64,000 bases of DNA from Spirosomataceae bacterium TFI 002 (GTDB lineage: Bacteria > Bacteroidota > Bacteroidia > Cytophagales > Spirosomataceae): contig LT907983.1 of assembly GCA_900230115.1 (NCBI GenBank), positions 2,604,001-2,668,000 of the forward strand, read 5' to 3'. This document shows, in pieces, positions 51,896-60,081 of this stretch; position 1 is the stretch's first letter, and every line of letters starts with the position of its first letter. A program made the translations under genes and the position numbers. The notes under the pieces were generated by a model. The model did no database searches, was not told the origin of the DNA, and worked only from the letters and a program-made list of their open reading frames with translations.

Positions 51896-51961
51896 CCCTT
51901 CGACCAAGTTCAGGGTGAGAGGGAATACCGCGTCCATTCGCCCGATCAAGCTCAGTTCAAG
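51896..51961. repeat. CTTCGAC..AAG..TCAGGGTGA dispersed-type repeat
   Basis: CCCTTCGACCAAGTTCAGGG (from 51896), followed by a degenerate second unit with CGATCAAGCTCAG (51943-51955). CTTCGACAAGCTCAGGGTGA-like words are frequent intergenic repeats in many bacterial genomes. No gene fits in 51809-52154. Confidence 0.5.
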
Positions 51962-52059
51962 AGACACATTTTTTTTTAAATTTCAAGATTACAAATATGC
52001 TGAGGGTAGAATCCTTGTACCATTCTCCCCAGATTCATAATTTTAAAATTCCTTGATTA

Positions 52060-52154
52060 AAGCAGCGTGAGTGATCGCAGCCTTGTATGAGCTCTTTTAA
52101 TGCTGGCTTAGCCGCATTAAAAAGCGAGGGCGAAGAGCACGTGTCACGCCCAAA
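52060..52154. repeat. Structured GGGCGTGA...TCACGC intergenic element
   Basis: Nested pairs: GCGTGA (52065-52070) with TCACGC (52144-52149); GCTC (52091-52094) with GAGC (52135-52138); TTTTAATGC (52095-52103) with GCATTAAAA (52114-52122), capped by GGC-tta-GCC. It starts 5 nt past the redoxin stop. The terminal repeats and nested stems suggest a short dispersed element or a structured RNA; the minus strand reads as a hairpin without a T-run, so it is not a plain terminator. Confidence 0.55.
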
Positions 52155-52811
52155 TTAACTTCTCCACTTGATAGCACAACCAATAGCTCTAGTTGTTTGA
52201 GTTACAACTGGCTTGTCGTTAAGAAGGTTGTTAACAGCATCTTCCACGTATTTTTTTGTTACTCCAGCGGCATCTTGAGCACTGTCGTCTATGGTGCCTA
52301 TGTAACGTAAAATATTGGCTCCACCTGTTTTCTGAAGAATAAATACATGTGGGGTTCTTTTAGCACCAAAACGCTGTCCTACTCCTTGAGTATCTTCTAA
52401 ATATGGGAATTTGTAGCCTTTTTCGTTTGCTCTAGTTTGCATGTTTTCGTACGAATCCTCTTCGTAAGCCGCAGGATCATTGGGGTTGATTGCAATAACA
52501 GGGTATCCTTTACTCGCAAATGTATTATTGAGAGCTATTACCCTGTCTTCGTATGCTTTGGAAAATGGGCAATGATTGCAAGTAAAAACAACAATGAATC
52601 CTTTCGCTGAGCTATAATCGGATAGAGAAACGAGTTTGCCATCTACGTTGCGGAGGTTGAAATCCGCGACCTTATCGCCTAGTTGGTATTCGTTGGTTTC
52701 TATAGGTTGCGACAACTTGCCCGCTACATCGTCATTCGCTTTGAACCAATAAGTTCCTAAAGCAACAATAGTCACTGATAAAGAGAGTGTTATGATGTTT
52801 TTCATATTCAT
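52155..52811 (-). CDS. Exported thioredoxin-like redoxin
   Basis: A 218-residue peroxiredoxin/TlpA-like protein with an N-terminal signal or anchor helix (about 5-23), a redoxin domain (LGDKVADFNLRNVDGK) and a CxxC site at Cys78-Cys81 (FTCNHCPFSKAYEDR), then TPHVFILQK. It probably works in the periplasm in thiol exchange or peroxide removal. The ATG at 52811 or 52805 could be used. It follows the second thioredoxin-like gene by 1 nt on the same strand, so the two form an operon. Confidence 0.85.
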   Translation of the reverse strand: MNMKNIITLSLSVTIVALGTYWFKANDDVAGKLSQPIETNEYQLGDKVADFNLRNVDGKLVSLSDYSSAKGFIVVFTCNHCPFSKAYEDRVIALNNTFASKGYPVIAINPNDPAAYEEDSYENMQTRANEKGYKFPYLEDTQGVGQRFGAKRTPHVFILQKTGGANILRYIGTIDDSAQDAAGVTKKYVEDAVNNLLNDKPVVTQTTRAIGCAIKWRS

Positions 52812-52812
52812 T

Positions 52813-53292
52813 TTATTGTCTTGTTTCTGCGATTTTTTCGTTTAGTATTTCACTTGTAAGTGAGCCTTCAACAAATATTCGCTTTTTAGTTTTAGTATTT
52901 ATAATTAGGGTTGCTGGTATTGCTCCTGACCACGAACTGTCTATTTTACTAATCCATGAATCGTAGTCGCTCTCGTCAAGTAGAACGACACGAGATTCAA
53001 TTTCTTTTCTTTTTACAAATTGATTTACTAATTCTTTTTGTGAAGCAAAGTCCATGCTAACTAGCAGCACATCAGCTTCTTTATTTTTTTGTTCCAATAC
53101 TGGAATCTCTACAATACATGGTTTACACCACGTTGCCCAAAAGTTGATTAGTTTGATTTCTTGTTCACTATTTTCAATTTCGAAGGTAAGTTCGTCAAAT
53201 TTTATAGTTTTTACTTCTTGTGCACTGGTGCAGTGAGTACAAATTAGACTCAAAAGAAGATAGAATAGTTTATATTGGGGATATTTAAGCAC
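52813..53292 (-). CDS. TlpA-like thioredoxin-fold protein
   Basis: A 159-residue exported protein with a signal peptide (KLFYLLLSLICTHCTSAQ, possibly lipidated) and a thioredoxin fold with the active site WCKPC (Cys56, Cys59) in FWATWCKPCIVEIPVL, and cis-Pro in IPATLIINT. It should reduce or shuffle disulfides in the periplasm. It is the first gene of the pair with the redoxin and diverges from the MDR-MaoC gene. Confidence 0.87.
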   Translation of the reverse strand: MLKYPQYKLFYLLLSLICTHCTSAQEVKTIKFDELTFEIENSEQEIKLINFWATWCKPCIVEIPVLEQKNKEADVLLVSMDFASQKELVNQFVKRKEIESRVVLLDESDYDSWISKIDSSWSGAIPATLIINTKTKKRIFVEGSLTSEILNEKIAETRQ

Positions 53293-53354
53293 CTAAGATT
53301 AGCTTTACGTTAACAGAATTGGGTTCTAAAGCATACAAAAATACACATTTATAT

Positions 53355-54842
53355 ATGAAGGCGATACTTTGTGAGAAATTTGGAGGACCAAGCCAATTAC
53401 AGTTACGAGAAATGCCTGTGCCTCAGGCAAAAGAGGGCGAAGTAGTAATTACTGTGAAGGCATGCAGTGTAAACTTTCCTGACGGATTGATCATTCAAAA
53501 CCTGTACCAGTTTAAACCTGAATTGCCATTTTCTCCTGGAGGGGAAGTGTCTGGTTTAGTAAAAGAAGTTGGTGAAGGTGTGAAGCACCTGAAAGTTGGT
53601 GACCGGGTGCTAGCCTTGTGTGGTTGGGGAGGAATGGCTGAGGAATTGGTTGTAGAGGCCAACAAGGTATTTCCAATGTTGCCGGAGATGGATTTCATCA
53701 CGGCTGCATCTGTAATGTATAATTATGGTACTTCGTATCATGCTCTTAAAGACCGTGCGAAGCTTCAAAAAGGAGAGACGCTCTTGGTTTTAGGTGCTGC
53801 GGGTGGTGTGGGAATTGCTGCGGTAGAATTAGGTAAAAAAATGGGAGCAACTGTAATAGCTGCAGCTTCTACTGAAGAAAAGCTTGTTTTGTGCCGAGAA
53901 AAAGGTGCTACCCATGTAATAAACTATACAGAAGACAACCTGAAAGATCGGGTAAAAGAACTTACAAATGGCAAAGGAGTAGATGTGGTGTATGATCCTG
54001 TGGGAGACAAATATGCTGAACCGGCAATACGCTCATTAGCATGGAAAGGACGCTATTTGGTAGTTGGCTTTGCTGGTGGAGAAATACCAAAAATTCCGCT
54101 AAATCTCGCTCTATTAAAAGGAAGTTCGTTGGTTGGTGTGTTTTGGGGTAGGTTTGCCCAAACGGAACCAATGAAGTCTATGCAAAATTTGAAAGATTTG
54201 GGAGAGATGTTTATCAGTGATGAAATCGCTCCTCACATTCATAAGTTGTATCCATTGGAAAATGGTGCACAAGCGATTCAAGACTTAATGGATCGGAAAG
54301 TCATAGGAAAGGCAGTGGTTTTATGCACTACAGAGGAGGAGGCAAGCAAAAGGCCAAATGTGAAAACCAAAGAGATAGTTAAAAGCACCAAACTAGTTTT
54401 CGGCTCACCACAGGAATTTAAAGATTACCAAGGGAAATCGCTTGGAACGACCGATTGGTTAATGGTGAGTCAAGAAATGGTGAACAAATTTGCGGATGCT
54501 ACATTAGATCATCAATGGATTCATATTGATGTAGAACGGGCGAAGGATTCTGATTTTGGTGGAACTATCGCCCATGGATTTTTAAGCTTATCACTTACGA
54601 GTCATTTGCTCAGTTCACTTTATGATCTTAAATTTTCGAGTGTGGGAATCAACTATGGAACAGATAAAGTTCGTTTCCTTGCACCCATATTGGTTGGGTC
54701 GGAGATACAGTTGAGTGCAAAACTAAAACTGGTATCAGAAGTAAAAAATGGAGGACTAAAAATGATCTCTGAAGTCGAGATTTATCAAAAAAATCAAGAA
54801 CGGACAGCTATGTATGCAGAGCTCATAGGTATAGTTTATTGA
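53355..54842 (+). CDS. Quinone-oxidoreductase-like reductase fused to MaoC hydratase
   Basis: A 495-residue two-domain protein. Residues 1-325 are a medium-chain NADPH-dependent reductase without the structural zinc lobe (SPGGEVSGLVKEVGEGV, VLGAAGGVGIAAVELGKKMG in part). Residues ~350-490 are a MaoC/(R)-enoyl-CoA hydratase domain with the dyad Asp385 and His390 (DHQWIH) in the expected spacing, then FGGTIAHGFLSLSL. A joint reductase/hydratase on acyl-CoA chains is plausible. I start at MKAILCEKFGG (53355), the usual family start, rather than 53319. Its 3' end overlaps the convergent fic gene by 7 nt. Confidence 0.9.
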   Translation: MKAILCEKFGGPSQLQLREMPVPQAKEGEVVITVKACSVNFPDGLIIQNLYQFKPELPFSPGGEVSGLVKEVGEGVKHLKVGDRVLALCGWGGMAEELVVEANKVFPMLPEMDFITAASVMYNYGTSYHALKDRAKLQKGETLLVLGAAGGVGIAAVELGKKMGATVIAAASTEEKLVLCREKGATHVINYTEDNLKDRVKELTNGKGVDVVYDPVGDKYAEPAIRSLAWKGRYLVVGFAGGEIPKIPLNLALLKGSSLVGVFWGRFAQTEPMKSMQNLKDLGEMFISDEIAPHIHKLYPLENGAQAIQDLMDRKVIGKAVVLCTTEEEASKRPNVKTKEIVKSTKLVFGSPQEFKDYQGKSLGTTDWLMVSQEMVNKFADATLDHQWIHIDVERAKDSDFGGTIAHGFLSLSLTSHLLSSLYDLKFSSVGINYGTDKVRFLAPILVGSEIQLSAKLKLVSEVKNGGLKMISEVEIYQKNQERTAMYAELIGIVY

Positions 54843-55813
54843 GTTACAAATACCCTTTGCTTTTCGGGCTTGTAAATTGTTTTTCTTTTGTCACCCTCTT
54901 TTTTAAGAAGACCTTTCTCAACACCCAGTTTTAAGTCTCGGCTGGCAGTAGCGGTTGAGATTTGGTTAAAAGTGACCATGTAATCTTTGCGGGAGAATTC
55001 TTTTGCTGTTTCTGATACGAAAAACGCTAGTCTTTGTTCGGCGGTTTTGATCTCTTCGTTCTGCTTAAAGAAATCTTGTATCGCAGTATCAATAATAGTA
55101 AGCATAAACTCCAAGAAATCGGTTGGCTTACCTATCCTTCCCGACTTTGTAAGTGCATCAATTAGCAGGTCGTGATTATTATAGATGAGGTGTTCTAGTG
55201 GAATATATTCAAAAACTGGAAAGTCGCACCTTAATAGGACTTTAAACCAAAACCTACTGACTCTGCCATTACCTTCACTAAAAGGCTCTATGGTTAGCAT
55301 TTCATAAAAGAAGAGGCACGATTTTATTATTGGAATTTCATTTGATTTTTTTAGAAAGCCGAATAATTCATCCATTAAGAATCCAACTAAATGTGGAGGT
55401 GGAGAAAGATGAGTCGCTACAGATCCTCTTTCGTGAATCACGTTCTTAATTCTTAACCGTCCTGGGTTATCCATGATGCCTCCCATGAACATTTTATGTG
55501 CTCCTAAAAATGAATTTTTCGAAGATGGCTCGAAGCTCCTAATGTTCCTATACGTCTTCAATGCATTGTAACCATGCAACATGAAATCGGTATTTCCACT
55601 TGCTCTTTGATACCTCAAAAGTTTTCGCAAATCGTCTATTTCTATGTTACATAAGTCAAGTTTTAGAGATGCATAAACCGATTTCAACTCATTTTCATCT
55701 CTGAGAACTGGTGAAGGTTTACTCAAAGTACTTACACTCGCTTCCCCCAACTGCCTCGAGATGGTAGTTGAAAGTTTCAGAATGTTGTGTGTTATATCGT
55801 AAGTGGGACGCAT
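54836..55813 (-). CDS. Fic family protein with altered active site
   Basis: A 325-residue Fic protein: N-terminal helical region, Fic core with EPFSEGNGR (176-184) and a C-terminal winged-helix part (ISTATASRDLKLGVEKGLLKK in part: TATASRDLKLGVEKGLL). The canonical motif is HPFx(D/E)GNGR; the catalytic His is Glu176 here, read directly from GAG. The putative inhibitory motif S-x-x-x-E-(G/N) is also changed (SLKLDL, 49-54). AMP transfer by the usual route is therefore doubtful. The C-terminal helix-turn-helix and an inverted repeat 5 nt upstream of the ATG suggest self-regulation. Confidence 0.88.
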   Translation of the reverse strand: MRPTYDITHNILKLSTTISRQLGEASVSTLSKPSPVLRDENELKSVYASLKLDLCNIEIDDLRKLLRYQRASGNTDFMLHGYNALKTYRNIRSFEPSSKNSFLGAHKMFMGGIMDNPGRLRIKNVIHERGSVATHLSPPPHLVGFLMDELFGFLKKSNEIPIIKSCLFFYEMLTIEPFSEGNGRVSRFWFKVLLRCDFPVFEYIPLEHLIYNNHDLLIDALTKSGRIGKPTDFLEFMLTIIDTAIQDFFKQNEEIKTAEQRLAFFVSETAKEFSRKDYMVTFNQISTATASRDLKLGVEKGLLKKEGDKRKTIYKPEKQRVFVTQ

Positions 55814-55817
55814 ATCT

Positions 55818-55835
55818 TACTATCAAGAGATAGTA
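55818..55835. promoter_or_regulatory. Perfect inverted repeat directly upstream of fic
   Basis: TACTATC-AAGA-GATAGTA, 7-bp arms with a 4-nt spacer, beginning 5 nt before the fic start (55813). The words TAGTATC and GATACTATC recur at 55911-55917 and 56228-56236. A likely operator, probably for the Fic protein's own winged helix. Confidence 0.6.
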
Positions 55836-56670
55836 TCAAAATAGAAATCAAATGGTTAATTCTTTCGTTAAATATTATAATAGTATACTTAAGATGAAAT
55901 TTGATATTTTTAGTATCACAAATCTAGCAAAGAAAATGAAGATTCAAACTCTCGAATCTTTTCGCAATTAGCTAGAGGGTCAAATGAAGAATGACTCCGC
56001 TTAGTCATTTTACAAAAAGCTTGCCGAAAAGCATTTTACACCATTGAGACCCCGAACGTAAACGTCTGCTAACTAGGTGATTTCCTCATTTAACTTGATT
56101 GGGCCTGTAAATGCCACTAAAATCCTTTCGCATTTTATATTGTGGGATTTCTGGAAAACCACCCGAAATTCCTTCGCATTATCTATCGAGATTTTGATGC
56201 CAAATTTTGAAATTTTGAACATCACTTGATACTATCTTTTATAATCTCATTTCGAAAATCTTTTCGGAATAGAACTGTATATTTAATATAAGATGAAATT
56301 TGTTGATTTTTGTGACCTTAAATTGTGGTCTTTTGAGAGCTGCAAAAGCCGTCAATGGAGTGGCGTATTTCTATTAAATATTGTGCAATTACCTCGCCAA
56401 AAATTCTTTAGAATTCAAATTTTCAAAAATTCGAAAACGAAACGAACAAAAAAACGAGGAACCGAGGTAGAGGAAAAGAAGCGAGGATTGAAAATTTTAT
56501 GACTTGTATTATTTCTAGATAAATAGATGTACCTAGTATAATTTAGTAAGCCTGAATTAATGAAATAGTCTAAAGCGAAAGTTCGTAATAGAAACTGGTA
56601 AATGATTAACTGGTAGAATTGATTTTATACTTTCTCAGTATATAAGGATAACGCCGTTTTGAGATGGCCT
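55836..56670. other. Gene-poor AT-rich stretch of about 830 nt
   Basis: I find no convincing gene. There are recurring words: AAGATGAAATTTG (55891 and 56290), CCTTTCGCATT/CCTTCGCATT (about 56120 and 56170) and TAGTATC copies. A 69-codon frame (56293-56502) has no recognisable content. The region may hold remnants of an older gene or a regulatory area for fic. Confidence 0.45.
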
Positions 56671-56718
56671 AAAAAAACAAAAGTCTTGACCTACAAATTT
56701 GTGAAGTAAGTCAAGACT
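56671..56718 (-). terminator. Rho-independent terminator of the DUF1080 gene
   Basis: On the minus strand AGTCTTGAC-t-TAC pairs with GTA-g-GTCAAGACT (9 bp, one mismatch, then 3 bp), and TTTTGTTTTTTT follows. It lies 24 nt after the stop at 56742. Confidence 0.85.
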
Positions 56719-56741
56719 CAGTACTGGTATTGTGAATAACC

Positions 56742-57434
56742 TTAAAGCTCTCTTATTTTGATTTTACGAAAGGCAACCACATTTCCGTGATCTTGAAGTC
56801 CAATTTTGCCTTTTGAATATTTCCCAAAATGTTCCCAGCCCTTAAACTTGCTGTCCGCTACCATGGAATCCCATTTCTCACCGGCTGTAGCATAACTTAC
56901 TGCCAATTCTCCATTTTGAAATACAGTGAGGATACCGTCCTTTTTTATGATTTTGACTTTATTCCAATTGTCGAATGGTTTCGCTTTAGATGCAGACGGA
57001 ATCATGTCATAAAGCGAACCAGCCTTTCTATTGCCATTTTTGCCTTTTTTCGCATCTGGGTGGTTTTCATCATCTAGTACTTGAATTTCTGGACCACTGA
57101 TGTATGGAGTTCTCAAGCTTTTGTCTTCTTTAACTCCGTAAAAAATACCGCTATTGCCTCCTTTCTCTATTTTCCATTCAAGTACCATTTCAAAGTTTTC
57201 GTATTCTTTGTCAGTTACTAAATCATTGGTCTTCCATTCACTAGATCCATTAGGGTCAAAAACGAAAGCTTTATTTTCAACCTTCCATTTTCCGCTAATA
57301 GGTTCGCCAGGATGATTGTACATATGCCAATTTTTGAACGATTTGCCATCTGTAAGTTTTTGCCATTTTCCTTTTTGAGCAAAGGAGTGGCTTGAGATTA
57401 TAACTGCTAATAATAGGAAAAGGGACTTTTTCAT
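56742..57434 (-). CDS. DUF1080 (3-keto-disaccharide hydrolase-like) secreted protein
   Basis: A 230-residue exported protein with a Sec signal peptide (MKKSLFLLLAVIISSHSFAQ) and a concanavalin-like DUF1080 domain: WQKLTDGKSFKNWHMY, EYENFEMVLEWKIEKGGNSG in part, GIFYGVKED, DNWNKVKIIKKDG and GLQDHGNVVAFRKIKI. The family includes 3-ketoglycoside hydrolases and carbohydrate-binding modules, so it probably acts on sugars in the periplasm or outside. It is a single gene with its own terminator. Confidence 0.9.
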   Translation of the reverse strand: MKKSLFLLLAVIISSHSFAQKGKWQKLTDGKSFKNWHMYNHPGEPISGKWKVENKAFVFDPNGSSEWKTNDLVTDKEYENFEMVLEWKIEKGGNSGIFYGVKEDKSLRTPYISGPEIQVLDDENHPDAKKGKNGNRKAGSLYDMIPSASKAKPFDNWNKVKIIKKDGILTVFQNGELAVSYATAGEKWDSMVADSKFKGWEHFGKYSKGKIGLQDHGNVVAFRKIKIREL

Positions 57435-57596
57435 TAATATTTGTTGGTCTTTTTATGAAATCGAAAGTAGTAAATCAATTTTGATTTTGGTGCTTGACTG
57501 CCTCAATTCTTTAATTCTGATTTTCATTTAGAAGTCAGTGTGACTAAATATCCGTCATTTAAGTTTCTGAGAATTCGTAAATTATTCTTAAAGGCG

Positions 57597-57604
57597 TACT
57601 TTTG
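57597..57604 (+). promoter_or_regulatory. -7 box of the def gene
   Basis: TACTTTTG matches TAnnTTTG, 16 nt before the def ATG at 57621. No exact TTTG -33 box. Confidence 0.45.
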
Positions 57605-57620
57605 CAAAAAAAACATTTAG

Positions 57621-58199
57621 ATGATCTATCCTATCGTTGCTTACGGCGATCCAGTATTAAGAAAGAAATGTAGTCCAATTAAAAAAGGGGAAGTTGATGT
57701 GAAAAAACTTGCCGAAGATATGTATGAAACCATGTACGGTGCATCTGGTGTAGGATTAGCCGGACCTCAAATTGGAATTGACAAAAGGATATTTGTAGTG
57801 GACGGTCACCAAATCAACGAAAATTTAGATGAAGGAGAGGAGCGAAACCCTCATTTAGAAAACTTTAAAAAAGTATTTATCAATGCCGAAATTCTCATAG
57901 AAGAAGGAACACCTTGGGCCTATGAAGAAGGCTGTTTAAGTATTCCAGACATTAGAGCTGATGTTTCTCGTAAGGAAGCTATTAAGATCAAATATTTTGA
58001 TGAAAACTGGAAAGAGCATACAGAGGTGTACGAAGACATGGCTGCAAGAATAATTCAGCATGAATATGACCATATAGAGGGTATTCTTTTTACCGATCAT
58101 GTAAGCCCATTAAAGAAACAAATGCTAAAGAAGAAGCTCACAAATATTTCAAAAGGAAATATCAGAGTAGATTATCGCATGAAATTTCCAAAAGCCTAA
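57621..58199 (+). CDS. def: Peptide deformylase
   Basis: A 192-residue metalloenzyme that removes the N-terminal formyl group from new proteins. Motifs: GVGLAGPQIG (about 42-51), EEGCLSIP with Cys105, and QHEYDHIEG with His147, Glu148 and His151. The length and a short insertion after the first motif (NENLDEGEERNPHLEN) are usual for Bacteroidota. The stop overlaps the next start (TAATG), so the amidase gene is cotranscribed. Confidence 0.96.
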   Translation: MIYPIVAYGDPVLRKKCSPIKKGEVDVKKLAEDMYETMYGASGVGLAGPQIGIDKRIFVVDGHQINENLDEGEERNPHLENFKKVFINAEILIEEGTPWAYEEGCLSIPDIRADVSRKEAIKIKYFDENWKEHTEVYEDMAARIIQHEYDHIEGILFTDHVSPLKKQMLKKKLTNISKGNIRVDYRMKFPKA

Positions 58200-58978
58200 T
58201 GAGCACTCTTAAGCTCACTATTATACAACCCGACACCATTTGGGAAAACCCAGGAGCTAATCGTGCCCTTCTAGAGGAGATGATTCATGACTTGGAGGAT
58301 TATGGAGAGCTTATATTGTTGCCAGAAATGTTTACAACAGGTTTTACTACCAAAGTAAAATCACTTGCTGAGCCAATGAATTTCACAACCCACAAATGGT
58401 TGAGACAAATTGCTGCTCATACAAAAGCTCATATTGGGGGTAGTTTTATAGTAAAAGATGGTGACTCGTTCTTTAACCGTTTTTTATTGGTGGCTCCTGA
58501 TGGCTCTAGCCAGCAATATGATAAGAAGCACCTTTTCAGAATGAGCGAAGAAAAGGATGTATTTACTTCAGGAAATGATAGAGTGGTCATGGACGTGAAT
58601 GGCTGGAAAGTTTGTCCATTGATATGCTACGACCTAAGATTTCCGATATGGGCAAGAAATACCGAATTGGCTTATGATTTGCTGATTTATAGTGCTTGCT
58701 GGCCAGCACCGAGAGATTTCGTTTGGAATACTTTGTTGGCAGCAAGAGCTTTGGAGAATCAAAGTTATGTTGCAGGAATAAACAGGGTTGGTGAGGATGG
58801 TAAGGGTATTTCTTACTTAGGGAATTCACAAGTCGTAAGTCCTAAGGGAGAGCAGTTAATTGAAAAAAATACTATTCAAGGAATTTCTCAAGTAACAATC
58901 CACAAAAAGGACCTTCAAGACTTTAGAGCAAAGTTTCCTGTCCATTTAGATGCAGATAGCTTCAAGTTAAACCACTAA
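58199..58978 (+). CDS. yafV: Nitrilase-family amidase (omega-amidase, YafV-like)
   Basis: A 259-residue carbon-nitrogen hydrolase with the triad Glu43 (LLPEMFTTGF), Lys109 (YDKKHLFRM) and Cys143 (PLICYDLRFP). YDKKHLFRM and the overall length match YafV/Nit2 omega-amidases, which hydrolyse 2-oxoglutaramate or 2-oxosuccinamate. The ATG overlaps the def stop by 1 nt. The pairing with def may only reflect cotranscription. Confidence 0.92.
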   Translation: MSTLKLTIIQPDTIWENPGANRALLEEMIHDLEDYGELILLPEMFTTGFTTKVKSLAEPMNFTTHKWLRQIAAHTKAHIGGSFIVKDGDSFFNRFLLVAPDGSSQQYDKKHLFRMSEEKDVFTSGNDRVVMDVNGWKVCPLICYDLRFPIWARNTELAYDLLIYSACWPAPRDFVWNTLLAARALENQSYVAGINRVGEDGKGISYLGNSQVVSPKGEQLIEKNTIQGISQVTIHKKDLQDFRAKFPVHLDADSFKLNH

Positions 58979-59033
58979 GTTTAATTATTAGCTTAATTTA
59001 TGTGGCATTTTTAGGATAATAACTAAACCTATC

Positions 59034-59041
59034 TATTTTTG
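59034..59041 (+). promoter_or_regulatory. -7 box of the secreted BNR-like gene
   Basis: TATTTTTG matches TAnnTTTG, about 50 nt before the TTG start at 59092. Confidence 0.4.
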
Positions 59042-59091
59042 TAAGTCATATCATTTAATAGGCAGCGTCTGAAAAAAAATCTACTAGCCAC

Positions 59092-60081
59092 TTGAAGTCA
59101 ATATTAAGAAAAATCGCCTTTGGCTGTATTGCTTTTGCACTTTGTCCTGCTTTTGGTCAGGAATTGTCAATAGATATTCTCCAGCAGGGCGAGACCTATG
59201 AAGACTCGTCCTATTATGATATTCTACAAGTTCATGATGAATATTGGATTGCTGGCAAGTATGGGACGCTGAAGAAGTATACGGCAGCAGAAGGTCTATC
59301 AAATATTACGTACCCGTCAGAAGAGGTTGATATCTATAAAATGGATAGGCTAGGGGAAGATAAAATTATTGCGAGTGGCGATAAAGGAACCGTTTATATT
59401 CACGATCTGAAGAGTAAGACTTGGCAGACAACACGAGTAAAAGGCTATGAAAATGCGTGCTTTTACAATCTTGCAGTAATGAGCGAGTCAAAAATCTACA
59501 TTAGTGGCGGAAATTCTAAAATAGCACATTCAAAAAAAACGATCCCCGAAGGATTTATTTTGGAGTCAAATGATGGAGGAATCACGTGGTCCAAAATTTA
59601 CAGCAACCCATTAAAAATGGTTTGGTGTGTGAAAAAAAATCCATTTGATGAGCAAATGTATGCTCTTATGTACACAATCAATAGAACTCACCTTTACAAA
59701 CTAGTAAATGGAGATTGGGAAAAAGTAGAAAAGGTTGGAAATAGTATTTTTCACGAAATTCAGTTCGAAAGCCCAACGTCTTATGTCGCTACTGGTGGTT
59801 GGATTGGTAAAAAAGGCAGAATTCACTACAATAACAGAAAAGTAGCGATTCAACACTCGGGTTTGATATGGGGAAGAACAAGCAACGAGAAGTATGAGAT
59901 TTATCCTGCTTGTGACGGACAAATCGTACTTGGAAACCATAAGGGCAACTATAAGTTATTTGGCAAAAAACTTAATAAGCAATTCAGTATCTACGAAGTA
60001 GTTTTCACTTCAGAAAGAGAAGCACTCGCTATTGGCTCGGCTAGAACATTACTTAAGCTTAAAATCGAAGATTCAATATAG
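59092..60081 (+). CDS. Secreted beta-propeller-like protein
   Basis: A 329-residue exported protein starting at TTG with a signal peptide (ILRKIAFGCIAFALCPAFGQ). An Asp-box (SNDGGITW, pattern SxDxGxTW) and regular strands (WIAGKYGTLKKYTAAEG, IIASGDKGTVYIHDL) point to a seven-bladed propeller of the BNR/YCF48 type. No enzyme motif is clear. Its 3' end overlaps the convergent toroid gene by 9 nt. Confidence 0.6.
   Translation: MKSILRKIAFGCIAFALCPAFGQELSIDILQQGETYEDSSYYDILQVHDEYWIAGKYGTLKKYTAAEGLSNITYPSEEVDIYKMDRLGEDKIIASGDKGTVYIHDLKSKTWQTTRVKGYENACFYNLAVMSESKIYISGGNSKIAHSKKTIPEGFILESNDGGITWSKIYSNPLKMVWCVKKNPFDEQMYALMYTINRTHLYKLVNGDWEKVEKVGNSIFHEIQFESPTSYVATGGWIGKKGRIHYNNRKVAIQHSGLIWGRTSNEKYEIYPACDGQIVLGNHKGNYKLFGKKLNKQFSIYEVVFTSEREALAIGSARTLLKLKIEDSI

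Noticed and set aside
55891-56320. Mobile element remnant from the repeated AAGATGAAATTTG words
   Set aside because: Only two short copies and no terminal repeats or coding remnant; recorded as repeated words only.
56293-56502. 69-codon plus-strand frame in the gene-poor region after fic
   Set aside because: No family likeness, low-complexity Lys/Arg-rich end and no supporting promoter; treated as chance.
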